Below are positions 55,401-62,256 of a DNA stretch of 64,000 nt, piece after piece (the stretch's first letter is position 1; every line of letters starts with the position of its first letter). This DNA comes from Variovorax sp. PMC12. Lineage in GTDB: Bacteria > Pseudomonadota > Gammaproteobacteria > Burkholderiales > Burkholderiaceae_C. The position numbers and the translations under genes were made by a program. The notes beneath the pieces were generated by a model. It was not told the origin of the DNA. It saw only the letters and a program-made list of their open reading frames with translations, and did no database searches. The stretch lies in assembly GCF_003019815.1 (NCBI RefSeq), contig NZ_CP027773.1, forward strand, positions 1,747,001 through 1,811,000, read 5' to 3'.

Positions 55401-57186
55401 TGTTGCCGACAGCCACTGCTTCCTGGGTGTTGCCGTTGACCGCGAAGGCACTCGCCTTGATGGTGTCGCCGCCGGTGCCGCGCGAATCGGCGCTCAGGCC
55501 GAGGACGGAGAGAGCGTTCGTGGCGCTGACCGCGGCGCCGTAGTTGCCTTGCAGGTTCGACACCGTTGCTGCGCCGTTGGCGTTCACGTTGCCGTCGGGC
55601 GTACTGCCGCCGTTGAGGAATGCGGTCCCGACCAGGGGCATTGCATTCGCTTCGAGCGACAGGTTCTGGCTCACGCTGCTGCCATAAGCGGTGGCCGCGA
55701 TGCGGTTGTTGCCCACGGTCAGCGTGCTGGCGTTGTTGGTGCCGTTCTCGGAACCGGAGATCACGCCGACAGCCGACGGGCCGGTGCTGGCTTCCACGCT
55801 GGCGCGGTAGTTGCTCTGCTGGCTGGCCAGCGCGGCGGTGGCTGCAAATGCAGCCGCGTTATTTCCGCTGGCAATGGCGCTGGAAGCCGCGTTGCCGGTG
55901 GCTGCCGAGGTCACGCTGTTGCCCGAAAGGTTGACCGAGCCGTTGTCGATCGACTGCACCGCGGCACCGATGAACGTGCCCTGCGTCTGGCTGGAAAGCG
56001 AGACGCCGACATTGCCCTGGCTGTTGAGAATCGCCAGGTCGGCCGCCACGACGTTCGACAAGGCGCCGCCGTTGAAGCTTGCGTTGTTGAAGCCCGGGCC
56101 GCCGGAGCCGGTGACGGACATGCCGTCGCCCAGCACGATCCGGTTGCCCGCCACGCCCGCCGCGCCCAGCGACTCATTGCCGGTGACCGCGCTCGACACG
56201 GTGTTGCCCTGGACCGAGAGACCGCCCGTCAGCGTGTTGGTGACGCCCGGGGCGTTGCCGGCCACGGTCGCGCCGATGGTCGTGCCTTCGGTGACAGCGC
56301 TGTGGGTCACGCCGACGCCGGCAGCCTGGTTCAGCTGCAGGTTCGACACGACGGCCGAGCCGACGAACGTCGGCGCGCCGCTTGGCTGGATGCTGGCCGT
56401 GCTGGTCGCGGCGTTGCCCTTGAGAGTGGCCGAGACGGTGTTGTTGTCGAGCACCGGACCGGCAGTCACGGTGGCGGTGGCGGGCGAGGTCAGGCTCAGC
56501 GTGACCTCGTTCTCGCCGGCCGTCGCGCTGGAGGCGGCGCCCGTGCCCATCTGCGCCGAGGTGATGGCGATGCTGCCTTGCGCGGTGGCGGAGTTGCCGC
56601 CGGGCGTGTAGCTGATGCTCGTGATGCCTGCCGTCCCTGAGGTGTAGTCGTTCGGCACCGTGCCGGCGATCGTCGAGGAGCCGCTGTTCAGCGTGGTGCT
56701 GGCCGCGATGGTGTTGGCCGTGTTCGAAGCGCTGCCGCTGGTGAAGCCGGTCAGGTCGACCTTCACGACGTTGTTGTTGGCGGTGCTCGACACCACGCCG
56801 CTGTTGGTCTGCACGCCGAGCGAAGCCGAGCCTTCGGCGCTCGAGTCGGGAGCATTGCCGGTCAGCGACAGGTCGATCGAGTTGGTGAAGGTGTTGCCGA
56901 TGGCGGTGGGCTTGACCTGGTTGTTGGTCGTCGTGTTGCTGGTGCCGGCCTGCGGGCCGACCACGGTGACGCCGGTCGTCGTGTCCGAGGTGTCGGCGGA
57001 AACACCGACGGTGTTGCCCTGCACGCTCTGCACGGTCTTGTGGCCCGTGACCGTCACTGTGGACGGGGTGCCGAAGCTCACATCGGCGGCTTGCGCGCCG
57101 CTGCCCATCAGCATGGCGAGCACTGCAAGGCCAACGCTGCCGAGCGCCGGGGTGCCGGCGCCGTGATTCTTGCGATTCTTCTTCAT
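52465..57186 (-). CDS. Giant secreted beta-strand-repeat protein, HfaD-like adhesin/fibre candidate
   Basis: 1573 residues; AAGGAA lies just upstream of the ATG. Signal peptide ends at GAQA|ADVSF. The rest is about 20 degenerate repeats of 70-90 residues. One half follows V-x-G-N-x3-A-x-A-x-G-N-x-A-x-N-x-L-x-L-x-G (e.g. VTGNTVAAQAYGNSATNTL, VTIDGNSTTSLARGNAATNA); the other holds N-x-Q and V-x-A (LNTQGNSGAVTSNATG). I see no cysteine, almost no charge or aromatics, no autotransporter barrel and no sorting signal. A beta-solenoid is likely. Export through the adjacent CsgG/HfaB-like pore is inferred. Caulobacter HfaD is a shorter holdfast-anchor analogue; direct homology is uncertain. Confidence 0.8.
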   Translation of the reverse strand: MKKNRKNHGAGTPALGSVGLAVLAMLMGSGAQAADVSFGTPSTVTVTGHKTVQSVQGNTVGVSADTSDTTTGVTVVGPQAGTSNTTTNNQVKPTAIGNTFTNSIDLSLTGNAPDSSAEGSASLGVQTNSGVVSSTANNNVVKVDLTGFTSGSASNTANTIAASTTLNSGSSTIAGTVPNDYTSGTAGITSISYTPGGNSATAQGSIAITSAQMGTGAASSATAGENEVTLSLTSPATATVTAGPVLDNNTVSATLKGNAATSTASIQPSGAPTFVGSAVVSNLQLNQAAGVGVTHSAVTEGTTIGATVAGNAPGVTNTLTGGLSVQGNTVSSAVTGNESLGAAGVAGNRIVLGDGMSVTGSGGPGFNNASFNGGALSNVVAADLAILNSQGNVGVSLSSQTQGTFIGAAVQSIDNGSVNLSGNSVTSAATGNAASSAIASGNNAAAFAATAALASQQSNYRASVEASTGPSAVGVISGSENGTNNASTLTVGNNRIAATAYGSSVSQNLSLEANAMPLVGTAFLNGGSTPDGNVNANGAATVSNLQGNYGAAVSATNALSVLGLSADSRGTGGDTIKASAFAVNGNTQEAVAVGNSAGNALSLTGTSVGSGAGVANVQVVDGNSPVQAELVGATATAYLGTHSTDTSVALTNNLQRAVGYANSASNTLNVAANGANVAAAGGPASVVFAAGNNVSAGYGVLSSQSALGDVTASASGTAQLLPVSALQVLVEGNVTRGTVTNEGNAFVGAAYGNDVANGAKLALGTGVTTTGFSSVANVTSVQNAAGAVEAAASGGSVVNTSIEDNLANSSVSTSTNQIQALAYGNRASGNTLSVTGNSLSTASTAGVRQGAVSNVGQLITDASFSVQNVQTGSGSVTATQRDTTTNPASPLAAQVRTDIGGSVTGSTVASNGNSSSAAATSNSATNGLTLAGTTIATSGALQNSQGTSADVNALIGLAGTPGSPATPSTPFTYNAHVLDPEALGGNTLGGNTTITSGTLGVLQSSLTPAEITYLTSNGWAVGTGANAGLLTAPANILGVVSTTTYDNLHASQSVPFNATIPGASATAAVPNQGGVTVAVAGAVTNSQLSVNGNTANGAVTGNTATNSVSVTGGNIAAGSGATVATAGTLPLGSGTGAQADHALSNVQQVNEGASLTTSVFGTYAIDTTAGAAISGSTLSVSNNSQRGSAVANTAANSVALSGNSVQATTALASQQSSAAAVSAGSALELYAPGAVSNSSVALSGNKNVSLGVINDVTNTLAVTGTNVTPVGAAVNATLNPATATGDHVLNNNQVASTSVSSAASTRLYNQDQVATATAGLANSSVTVTGNSTAAEASANRADNSVALNGAALQGANAGLVNTQSSSAAVASNATTSATFQLNGTAPASAAALNSGVTIDGNSTTSLARGNAATNALNVAAGSSYGTSTAGTAGSTLGTTQATAAVLNTQGNSGAVTSNATGTYQVALNGQAVGTVPGLINGTAAVTGNTVAAQAYGNSATNTLTVTAPATGRPTAAIGNYQTNSGAIVATATGVNYGVGVTGATNGSTLRAAGNQVTATAVGNSAVSTIASAR

Positions 57187-57291
57187 GGATTTTCCTTTTT
57201 GGATCGGATGACTGACTCGATCCCGAAGGGGACCGATCTGGAAACGTGATGCGTTGTGGTGGTGGTGGTGCGGTTGGGGACTCGGTGTCGG

Positions 57292-58701
57292 TTACTTCCC
57301 TCCGGTTGCGTTCTCCTCGCGGACCGTGCGGGCCGGTCCACCCCTCCCCGCGCCCTGCACGCGGAGCTTGGCGATCTCCTGCAGGCCGGGACCGTCGCGA
57401 TGGATCGACGTGTCCGCCTTGTCAGGCCGCCATGTGACGTTGATGCCGCCGGGGGCGATTCCGCGCGACGCGAGCGCGGACGTGACCACGCCGATGCGCT
57501 GGTCTGTCAACATGTCGCGCTTGCCGGCGTCCCAGTTCTCGGTGTCGCGCGCCACGAGCACGACTTCGGTCGCGCCCTTGGCGGCGGCCGCGGCGATCTG
57601 GTCGAGCAGGTTCAGCGTGCCGCCCGTGAGCGCGGCGGCGCCGAACTCGAACGGGATCTGCACGCTGGAACCCGACAGGCTGGCGCCGGTCTGGCTGGCC
57701 GCGTTGACGGCCTCGCCCTGCTGCACCGGCGTGCCGGCCGAATCGACCAGCGGGTTGGCGACCCTGCGCAGCTTCTCGGCCGGCACCATCTGCAGCTGGT
57801 CGTTCATGCGCATGCCCAGGCAAGGCTCGGGGTCGACCTTGGAGACGGCGGCCACCAGGCGCACCACGCCCTCTTCGAGCGCGGCACGCACGCCCATCTG
57901 CACGGGTTCCTGCCCCTTGGCGCCGACGTCGATGTCGTACAGCTTGCTGCCGAAGAAGCGGAAGACGTTGAAGCCGACCTCGTAGCCGTTGAACTGCTTG
58001 GTCAGGCTGATGGTCTTGACGATCATCAGCGTCTTGGTGTCGACGATGCGCAGGTCCACGCCCACCGACTGGCTGAAGGTGCGCGCCTTGATGCCCACCT
58101 GGTTCACCGCGACCTCGGCGCCGCCGGAGTTGATGTTGTAGTTGAGCTCGGTGATGCCGCCGACGATGAAGTAGTCGGACTTGTTGATGGAACCGCCGAA
58201 GTACGGCAGCCACGGCACCACCTGCCCGCCGTTGGGGCCGGCGAGCTGGTGCGTGCGGCCATCGCCGAGCTGGCGGCGGTCGGCATAGCCGAGCTCGCGT
58301 TCGGCGATGACGGGGTCGAAGCGCTCGGCCACCTGCACCGCGCCGCCGAGCTTGCCGAGTGCCGAATACACCATCAGCGCGCCGCCCTGCGTGATGGCAT
58401 TGCCTTCGTTGATGCTGTACTTGCCGGTGTAGTCCTTCACGTCGCCCACGGTGATGACGATGGGCGGACGCTGCATGGCGGCCACGTGGTCGCCGAAGCA
58501 GGCGAGCACGGGCTCCATCGGCGTGATGTTCTCGCGCACGGCTGGGCCGAGGACGATGGGCGCCTCTTTCGGCGCAAGCTGCTGCTGCGGCGCGGTCACG
58601 CAACCGGCCAGGCTCATGACGGCGGCTGCCGCCAGCAGGCCGCGCGACGCGGCCGTCTTCTTGACGCGCGGCAATGCGCGGATCGACTCGAACGTGATCA
58701 T
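57292..58701 (-). CDS. CsgG/HfaB-family outer-membrane lipoprotein with OmpA-like C-terminus
   Basis: 469 residues. Lipobox VMSLAGC (C34). A CsgG-type domain from about residue 45 to 270 includes PIVITVGDVKDYTGKYS, YFIVGGITELNYNINSGGA and VGVDLRIVDTKTLMIVKTIS, the strands that build the curli-type secretion pore. Residues about 345-440 (VQIPFEFGAAALTGGTLNLL, then TENWDAGKRDMLTDQRIGVV) resemble an OmpA-type peptidoglycan-binding fold without its GHTD motif. CsgG of E. coli lacks such a domain; holdfast HfaB is the closer relative. Sits between the small Asn-rich secreted protein gene and the giant repeat gene. Confidence 0.88.
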   Translation of the reverse strand: MITFESIRALPRVKKTAASRGLLAAAAVMSLAGCVTAPQQQLAPKEAPIVLGPAVRENITPMEPVLACFGDHVAAMQRPPIVITVGDVKDYTGKYSINEGNAITQGGALMVYSALGKLGGAVQVAERFDPVIAERELGYADRRQLGDGRTHQLAGPNGGQVVPWLPYFGGSINKSDYFIVGGITELNYNINSGGAEVAVNQVGIKARTFSQSVGVDLRIVDTKTLMIVKTISLTKQFNGYEVGFNVFRFFGSKLYDIDVGAKGQEPVQMGVRAALEEGVVRLVAAVSKVDPEPCLGMRMNDQLQMVPAEKLRRVANPLVDSAGTPVQQGEAVNAASQTGASLSGSSVQIPFEFGAAALTGGTLNLLDQIAAAAAKGATEVVLVARDTENWDAGKRDMLTDQRIGVVTSALASRGIAPGGINVTWRPDKADTSIHRDGPGLQEIAKLRVQGAGRGGPARTVREENATGGK

Positions 58702-58717
58702 TCTTTCTTCTTCCCTG

Positions 58718-59314
58718 TCAGTTGAGCGCGCCGAATGCGCATGCCGAGCTGCCGCCGACGCTGGCGCTCTGGTTGCCGGTGTTGGTCTGGTTGGAGTTCA
58801 GGGCCTGGCTGGACCAGCCCTGCACGCTGCTGCTGGTGGACCCGTTCACGAACGAGCCGACGGTGCCGGTATTGGCCTGGCCCGTCGTCACCGTGCCCGC
58901 GCCGCCATAGCCCGTGTTGGCATTGCCCGTGGAATTGGCGGCCGGTCCGCTGGTGCTGGGCGAATTGGCGACCGTGCTGTTGGTGCCCTGGTTGCCCTGT
59001 GCCGTGGCCGTGATGTCGCAGTTGTATTGCTTGCCGACGTAGTTGTTGGTGGTGTAGTTGGCCGCCCCATAGCTGCCGGCCTTCTTGCGCTGGATCATGT
59101 CCTGCACCGCGGCCTGGTTGGCCTTGTCCGCGGAGGTCTGGAACTGCCAGGCGCTGTTCTCGCCCACGTTGTTGGCCGAAGCCCCCACTGCCGCGACCAC
59201 GAAGAACGCATGCACACCCACTTGCATGAAGTGCCTGAGCGAAACGAAAGACAAGCGCTGGCGCAACCGGAGGTGTCGCGCGCCGGGGGGAACCTGGACG
59301 AGTTGGGTAGGCAT
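58718..59314 (-). CDS. Asn/Ser/Gly-rich secreted protein, HfaA/curli-subunit-like candidate
   Basis: 198 residues (an ATG at 59227, inside the leader, is an alternative start). Hydrophobic signal VGVHAFFVVAAVGASA, then NSAWQFQTSADKANQAAVQD, a basic turn (QRKKAGSYG), and about 110 residues of low complexity with repeated N-T-G, G-N and S-N (TSGPAANSTGNANTGYGGAG). Two cysteines (YNCD, SACAF). The composition suits an amyloid-prone or fibre-nucleating subunit. In hfa operons HfaA precedes hfaB, as here; I recognise position and composition, not clear sequence identity. Confidence 0.75.
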   Translation of the reverse strand: MPTQLVQVPPGARHLRLRQRLSFVSLRHFMQVGVHAFFVVAAVGASANNVGENSAWQFQTSADKANQAAVQDMIQRKKAGSYGAANYTTNNYVGKQYNCDITATAQGNQGTNSTVANSPSTSGPAANSTGNANTGYGGAGTVTTGQANTGTVGSFVNGSTSSSVQGWSSQALNSNQTNTGNQSASVGGSSACAFGALN

Positions 59315-59358
59315 AGGATTTCTGCGGGAGAGAGGAAACGTTGAAGGGGGAAGCGGTG

Positions 59359-59565
59359 TCATGCGCGCGTCGTGCTGCGCGCATCGGGCATGCGCAACGC
59401 GGCTTCGAGCGCCAGGTACTGGGCCTTGGCGACGATGTCGTCCGCACTCGCGTTGTCCGAGTGCATGACGCATTGCTGCATCAGGTCTTGCACTGCGCGT
59501 TGCAGCTGGAGCAGCTCGGTGTTCAACCGGGCAAGGCGAAGGTGCAGGTCCGTAGGCATGTTCAT
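59359..59565 (-). CDS. 68-residue helical protein coupled to EAL gene
   Basis: Start overlaps the stop of the EAL gene (ATGA). The N-terminal half is an amphipathic heptad-like helix (LRLARLNTELLQLQRAVQDL), then QQCVMHSDNASADDIVAKAQ and a basic end. No signal peptide, so it is cytosolic, perhaps a small partner of the EAL protein. Unrecognised family. Lies 44 bp upstream of the Asn-rich secreted protein gene. Confidence 0.7.
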   Translation of the reverse strand: MNMPTDLHLRLARLNTELLQLQRAVQDLMQQCVMHSDNASADDIVAKAQYLALEAALRMPDARSTTRA

Positions 59566-60986
59566 GAGAAGTCCACCTGTTGGCGCCGGGCGGCGGGCGC
59601 CTCGGCCTGGCTTTGCGGCTCGCTGCCGCGAACGCTGTAACCCTGAAGCCACTGCGCGCCCGCGGCCAGGGCGACGTGCACGTCGTCCTCGCGCTCGACG
59701 CCGTCGACCACCACGTGCGTCGCGAAGTGGCTGCACAGCGAGACCATTCCCTGCAGGCACTCGCGGCCGAAGGCGCTGCTGCGTGCACGGCGCAGGAAGG
59801 AAGCGTCGAGCTTCACGATGTCGGGGCGGCAGGCCTGCACGGCCGCCAGGTTGTCGCCGCCGCCGCCGAAGTCGCGCAGCGCGATGCGGCAGCCGCGCAA
59901 CTGCAGCTGCACGCAGAAATCGCGCGCCGCCTCAAGGTCGGGCAGGCCGCTGCTGCCGGTGATCTCGATCACCAGGCGCGAGGCCAACGCAAACTCTTCG
60001 TCGAGCGCCGACAGCAGCGAAGCCCACCAGTGATCGGGCTTGGCGCTCTGCGCGCTGATGCGCACGCCGATGTGCGCCGAAGGACGCAGCCTCAGGGCTT
60101 CCATCGCGCGCCGCAGCACGAGGCGGTCGAAGGCGCGCGCAAGGCCCAGGCGCTGCAGGCATGGCAGGAACACCTCCGGCGCGAGCGACGCGGGTTCTCC
60201 GCGGCTCGGGGCGATGCGCGGGCGGCCCTCTCTGTAGAAGATGGTGGCGATGCCGCCCGCGTGCACCACGGGCTGCCATCCGAAGCTCAGCCCCTGGGCC
60301 AGCACGGCCTCGCTGACGTGCACGGCGACGTCCATGTCGGCGCGGTAGCGCTGGCGCCATCCGTCCGCCCTGCTCTCGCCCGACTCGGGGAAAGGCTGCG
60401 CGGTCCACAGCGTGAGCTCGATCTCGGCGGTGCCGAGTTCCTCGGGGGGGCGCACCTCGATCCAGTCGGCATGCAGCTGCGCCATTGCGGCGATCCCGCC
60501 GGCGCGCACCGGCTCCGCGCCGAGTTCGGCCAGCAGCGTCTCAAGCTCGCGGCTCACGGACGAGCCGGCGCGCACCGTGCCGGCCGCGAAGGCATCGTTG
60601 GCCCAGAGCAGGAAGCAGTCGTCGCGCAGGCGGGCGAGATCGGTCTCGGCCGAACACAGGAAATTCGCGCACAGGCGGCGCTGGATCTCGCGGCTGGCGC
60701 TCGACGCGAAATCTTGTCCGTAGGCCTCGGCGAGGTGCGGCAGGTTCGCGATGAAGACGTAGGCGCAAGGCCTGTGCCGCGGCTGGCGCGCGAAGAGCTC
60801 GGCGGGCACGGTGGAAACGAAGGGCACCGAGTCCGCATAGGGAATGCGCATCGTGTCCTGCGCGTCGCTCGCGTCGCGAGGCGGGCGGTCGTTTGCCGCG
60901 TCGCCCGTCGCCGACGCACGCGGTGCCCAGCCGGCGGGCAGGTCCGCGCCGAGAGGCCAGGTTGTCAGCGGAGAGAGAGCAGGCAT
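59562..60986 (-). CDS. Degenerate EAL-domain protein
   Basis: 474 residues from MPALSPLTTW with GAGGA upstream. The C-terminal half is EAL-like: SFGWQPVVHAGG, LVIEIT, ALRDFGGGGDNLAAVQ, DIVKLDASFLRRA, VVVDGVEREDD and WLQGYSV. Catalytic residues are lost: the EALLR segment is replaced by IFYREGR, the DDFG aspartate pair reads RDFG, EIxES reads EITGS, and AEGVE reads VDGVE. The N-terminal half may be a decayed GGDEF-like domain (ARLRDDCFLLWAND). Probably a c-di-GMP receptor or protein scaffold and not a phosphodiesterase. First gene of the adhesin-like set. Confidence 0.87.
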   Translation of the reverse strand: MPALSPLTTWPLGADLPAGWAPRASATGDAANDRPPRDASDAQDTMRIPYADSVPFVSTVPAELFARQPRHRPCAYVFIANLPHLAEAYGQDFASSASREIQRRLCANFLCSAETDLARLRDDCFLLWANDAFAAGTVRAGSSVSRELETLLAELGAEPVRAGGIAAMAQLHADWIEVRPPEELGTAEIELTLWTAQPFPESGESRADGWRQRYRADMDVAVHVSEAVLAQGLSFGWQPVVHAGGIATIFYREGRPRIAPSRGEPASLAPEVFLPCLQRLGLARAFDRLVLRRAMEALRLRPSAHIGVRISAQSAKPDHWWASLLSALDEEFALASRLVIEITGSSGLPDLEAARDFCVQLQLRGCRIALRDFGGGGDNLAAVQACRPDIVKLDASFLRRARSSAFGRECLQGMVSLCSHFATHVVVDGVEREDDVHVALAAGAQWLQGYSVRGSEPQSQAEAPAARRQQVDFS

Positions 60987-61586
60987 TGCATCCTCGGTCG
61001 AAAATTTCTGCGTCGAAGTCACACAAGAGAAGAAAGAGCCACCGCGTTTCTTGCGGCAACAGTCGGCCATCCCACGTCGCAACGCGGGTTCGAACCGGAC
61101 TTTTGGAAACTCGACGCGCAGGCGACAGCCGTCAGACGACGGGCCTTCTTTTCAGGAGGCCTCGCGATCGGCTATCGGGTCACGGCGAGGTAGTGCGCAG
61201 CGTCAGGCGGAGAACGCCTGCGCTCGCGCTGCGGCAGCTAGGAATAAGGCATGGACGTGGCCCTCGACTCATCGGCGCCACGCGTTCGTGAGGCAGACCC
61301 GCACACGGCATGGCGTGGCTTGTACGTTCGGAAGAACGGGGATCTTTGAACCATCACGTTGCAAGCTCCGTAGGACATTTGAAACAAAATGAATACTACG
61401 GATTACAGTAGCCGTTGGCATTCGCTTTCGGCCCGTGAATGTGTTCCTGCTCACATTTGTAAACAATGTTCGAAGAACACCGGACGGCTCACGGGACTGA
61501 GCTGGAGCGAGAGCGAACTGGCGCAATGGCTGTGCGAACGGCTCCAGGAGCCGTTCCGCCATCAGATCAACCGGCCGGTGTGGGCT
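60987..61586. other. 600-bp region upstream of the EAL gene without a trusted gene
   Basis: Mixed composition with several AT-rich patches (around 61001-61030 and 61370-61400). It holds the presumed minus-strand promoter for the EAL-led gene set. A small dyad CAGGCG/CGCCTG lies at 61204-61220. A plus-strand frame 61389-61817 is open but not convincing (see rejected items). Confidence 0.5.
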
Positions 61587-61682
61587 TCAGGCCCCGGGCA
61601 CGACCACATGAAGCTGGGCAACGATCACCACCGCGCCTGCGAGAGAGATGGCGCCGCCGATGAGCTTTCTGAATGTCTTCAT
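61587..61682 (-). CDS. 31-residue hydrophobic small protein
   Basis: ATG preceded by GGAAG six bases upstream. The product begins MKTFRKLIGGAISLAGAVVI and ends QLHVVVPGA: a basic N-terminus and one hydrophobic helix, the form of a small membrane protein or an exported peptide. Codon third positions are GC-rich. Bounded upstream by a terminator at 61839. No family recognised. Confidence 0.5.
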   Translation of the reverse strand: MKTFRKLIGGAISLAGAVVIVAQLHVVVPGA

Positions 61683-61838
61683 GATGTTCTTCCAAGCTTG
61701 TCCAAGGAGAACATCGATGGTGCCGCGTTTGCCATCGCGCGTGGTTTGGCAATCTTCATGCGCGGGATAGGAAAAACATGGGCAAATGAAAATCTGCCGC
61801 AACCGTGGACTGCGTGAGAGAGTCCACGACCGCATCCC

Positions 61839-61866
61839 AAAGCCCGCCTTGCGCGGGCTTTCTTCA
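61839..61866. terminator. Bidirectional intrinsic terminator
   Basis: A 9-bp perfect stem AAAGCCCGC/GCGGGCTTT with loop CTTGC, A and T runs in the arms. Ends minus-strand transcription of the 86-residue gene that stops 9 bp away. A second hairpin, CGTGGACT/AGTCCACG with a 9-base loop, lies at 61804-61828. Confidence 0.75.
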
Positions 61867-61874
61867 TTTGAGCC

Positions 61875-62135
61875 TCAGTGCAGCTGCATCCGCGCTTCGA
61901 CGTCGAGCAGCGAAATCCGTTCTCTCGCGAACTGGCTGGCCCGCAGCCGCACACGTGCCAGCGCGGCTTCCAGCGACGGCTGCTGCATGAAGACCAGAAC
62001 GCCCCACTTGAGCCCCTGCAGGCTCAATTCGGCGACACCCGCGTAGCGGCCATTGGTGGTTTGCTTGATATCGATCCGGCTCGACCACCCGTCGGGCAGT
62101 TCGACCAGAAGTTGTTGTTGTTGCGTTGAACTCAT
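61875..62135 (-). CDS. Small paralogue A of a two-copy family, 86 residues
   Basis: Starts at MSSTQQQQLLVE. The core LPDGWSSRIDIKQTTNGRYA, AELSLQGLKWGVLVFMQQPS and RASQFARERI aligns along its length with the protein at 63160-63393. The two share LPDGW, G-Y-AG, LSL-G and the final R-I/R-W pattern. No signal peptide; alpha/beta composition. Function unknown. A palindrome at 62166-62187 lies about 42 bp upstream of its ATG. Confidence 0.78.
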   Translation of the reverse strand: MSSTQQQQLLVELPDGWSSRIDIKQTTNGRYAGVAELSLQGLKWGVLVFMQQPSLEAALARVRLRASQFARERISLLDVEARMQLH

Positions 62136-62165
62136 GCGCCGAGAATAGGCCGCGGGCAATGTCAC

Positions 62166-62187
62166 ACCAAGGAATTAGTTCCTTGGT
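62166..62187. promoter_or_regulatory. Palindrome upstream of small paralogue A
   Basis: ACCAAGGAA-TTAG-TTCCTTGGT, 9-bp perfect arms. Its core AGGAATTAGTTC matches AGGAACTAGTTC found at the same distance upstream of paralogue B. On the minus strand no T-run follows directly, so an operator is preferred over a terminator for the crp-type gene upstream, though both are possible. Confidence 0.55.
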
Positions 62188-62256
62188 ATGAGAAGAAGAT
62201 TTTTCTAATGGCGCGATCGTTCTCTCGCCTTCCTCGTCTCCCGCCGCCCCTACGCA

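Noticed and set aside
54040..56640. Long plus-strand open frame antisense to the giant repeat protein
   Set aside because: Repetitive high-GC coding DNA keeps the opposite strand open. The translation is Arg/His/Gly-rich with no motif or ribosome site, while the minus frame has a signal peptide and clear repeats.
52465..57186. CRISPR-like or satellite repeat array suggested by recurring short DNA words
   Set aside because: The repetition is at protein level with variable spacing and many synonymous changes. There are no constant direct repeats with unique spacers and no cas genes.
61389..61817. Plus-strand open frame of 142 codons
   Set aside because: Third-position G+C is uneven and there is no ribosome site or recognisable motif. 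It overlaps a better-supported small minus-strand gene and runs up to a terminator hairpin.
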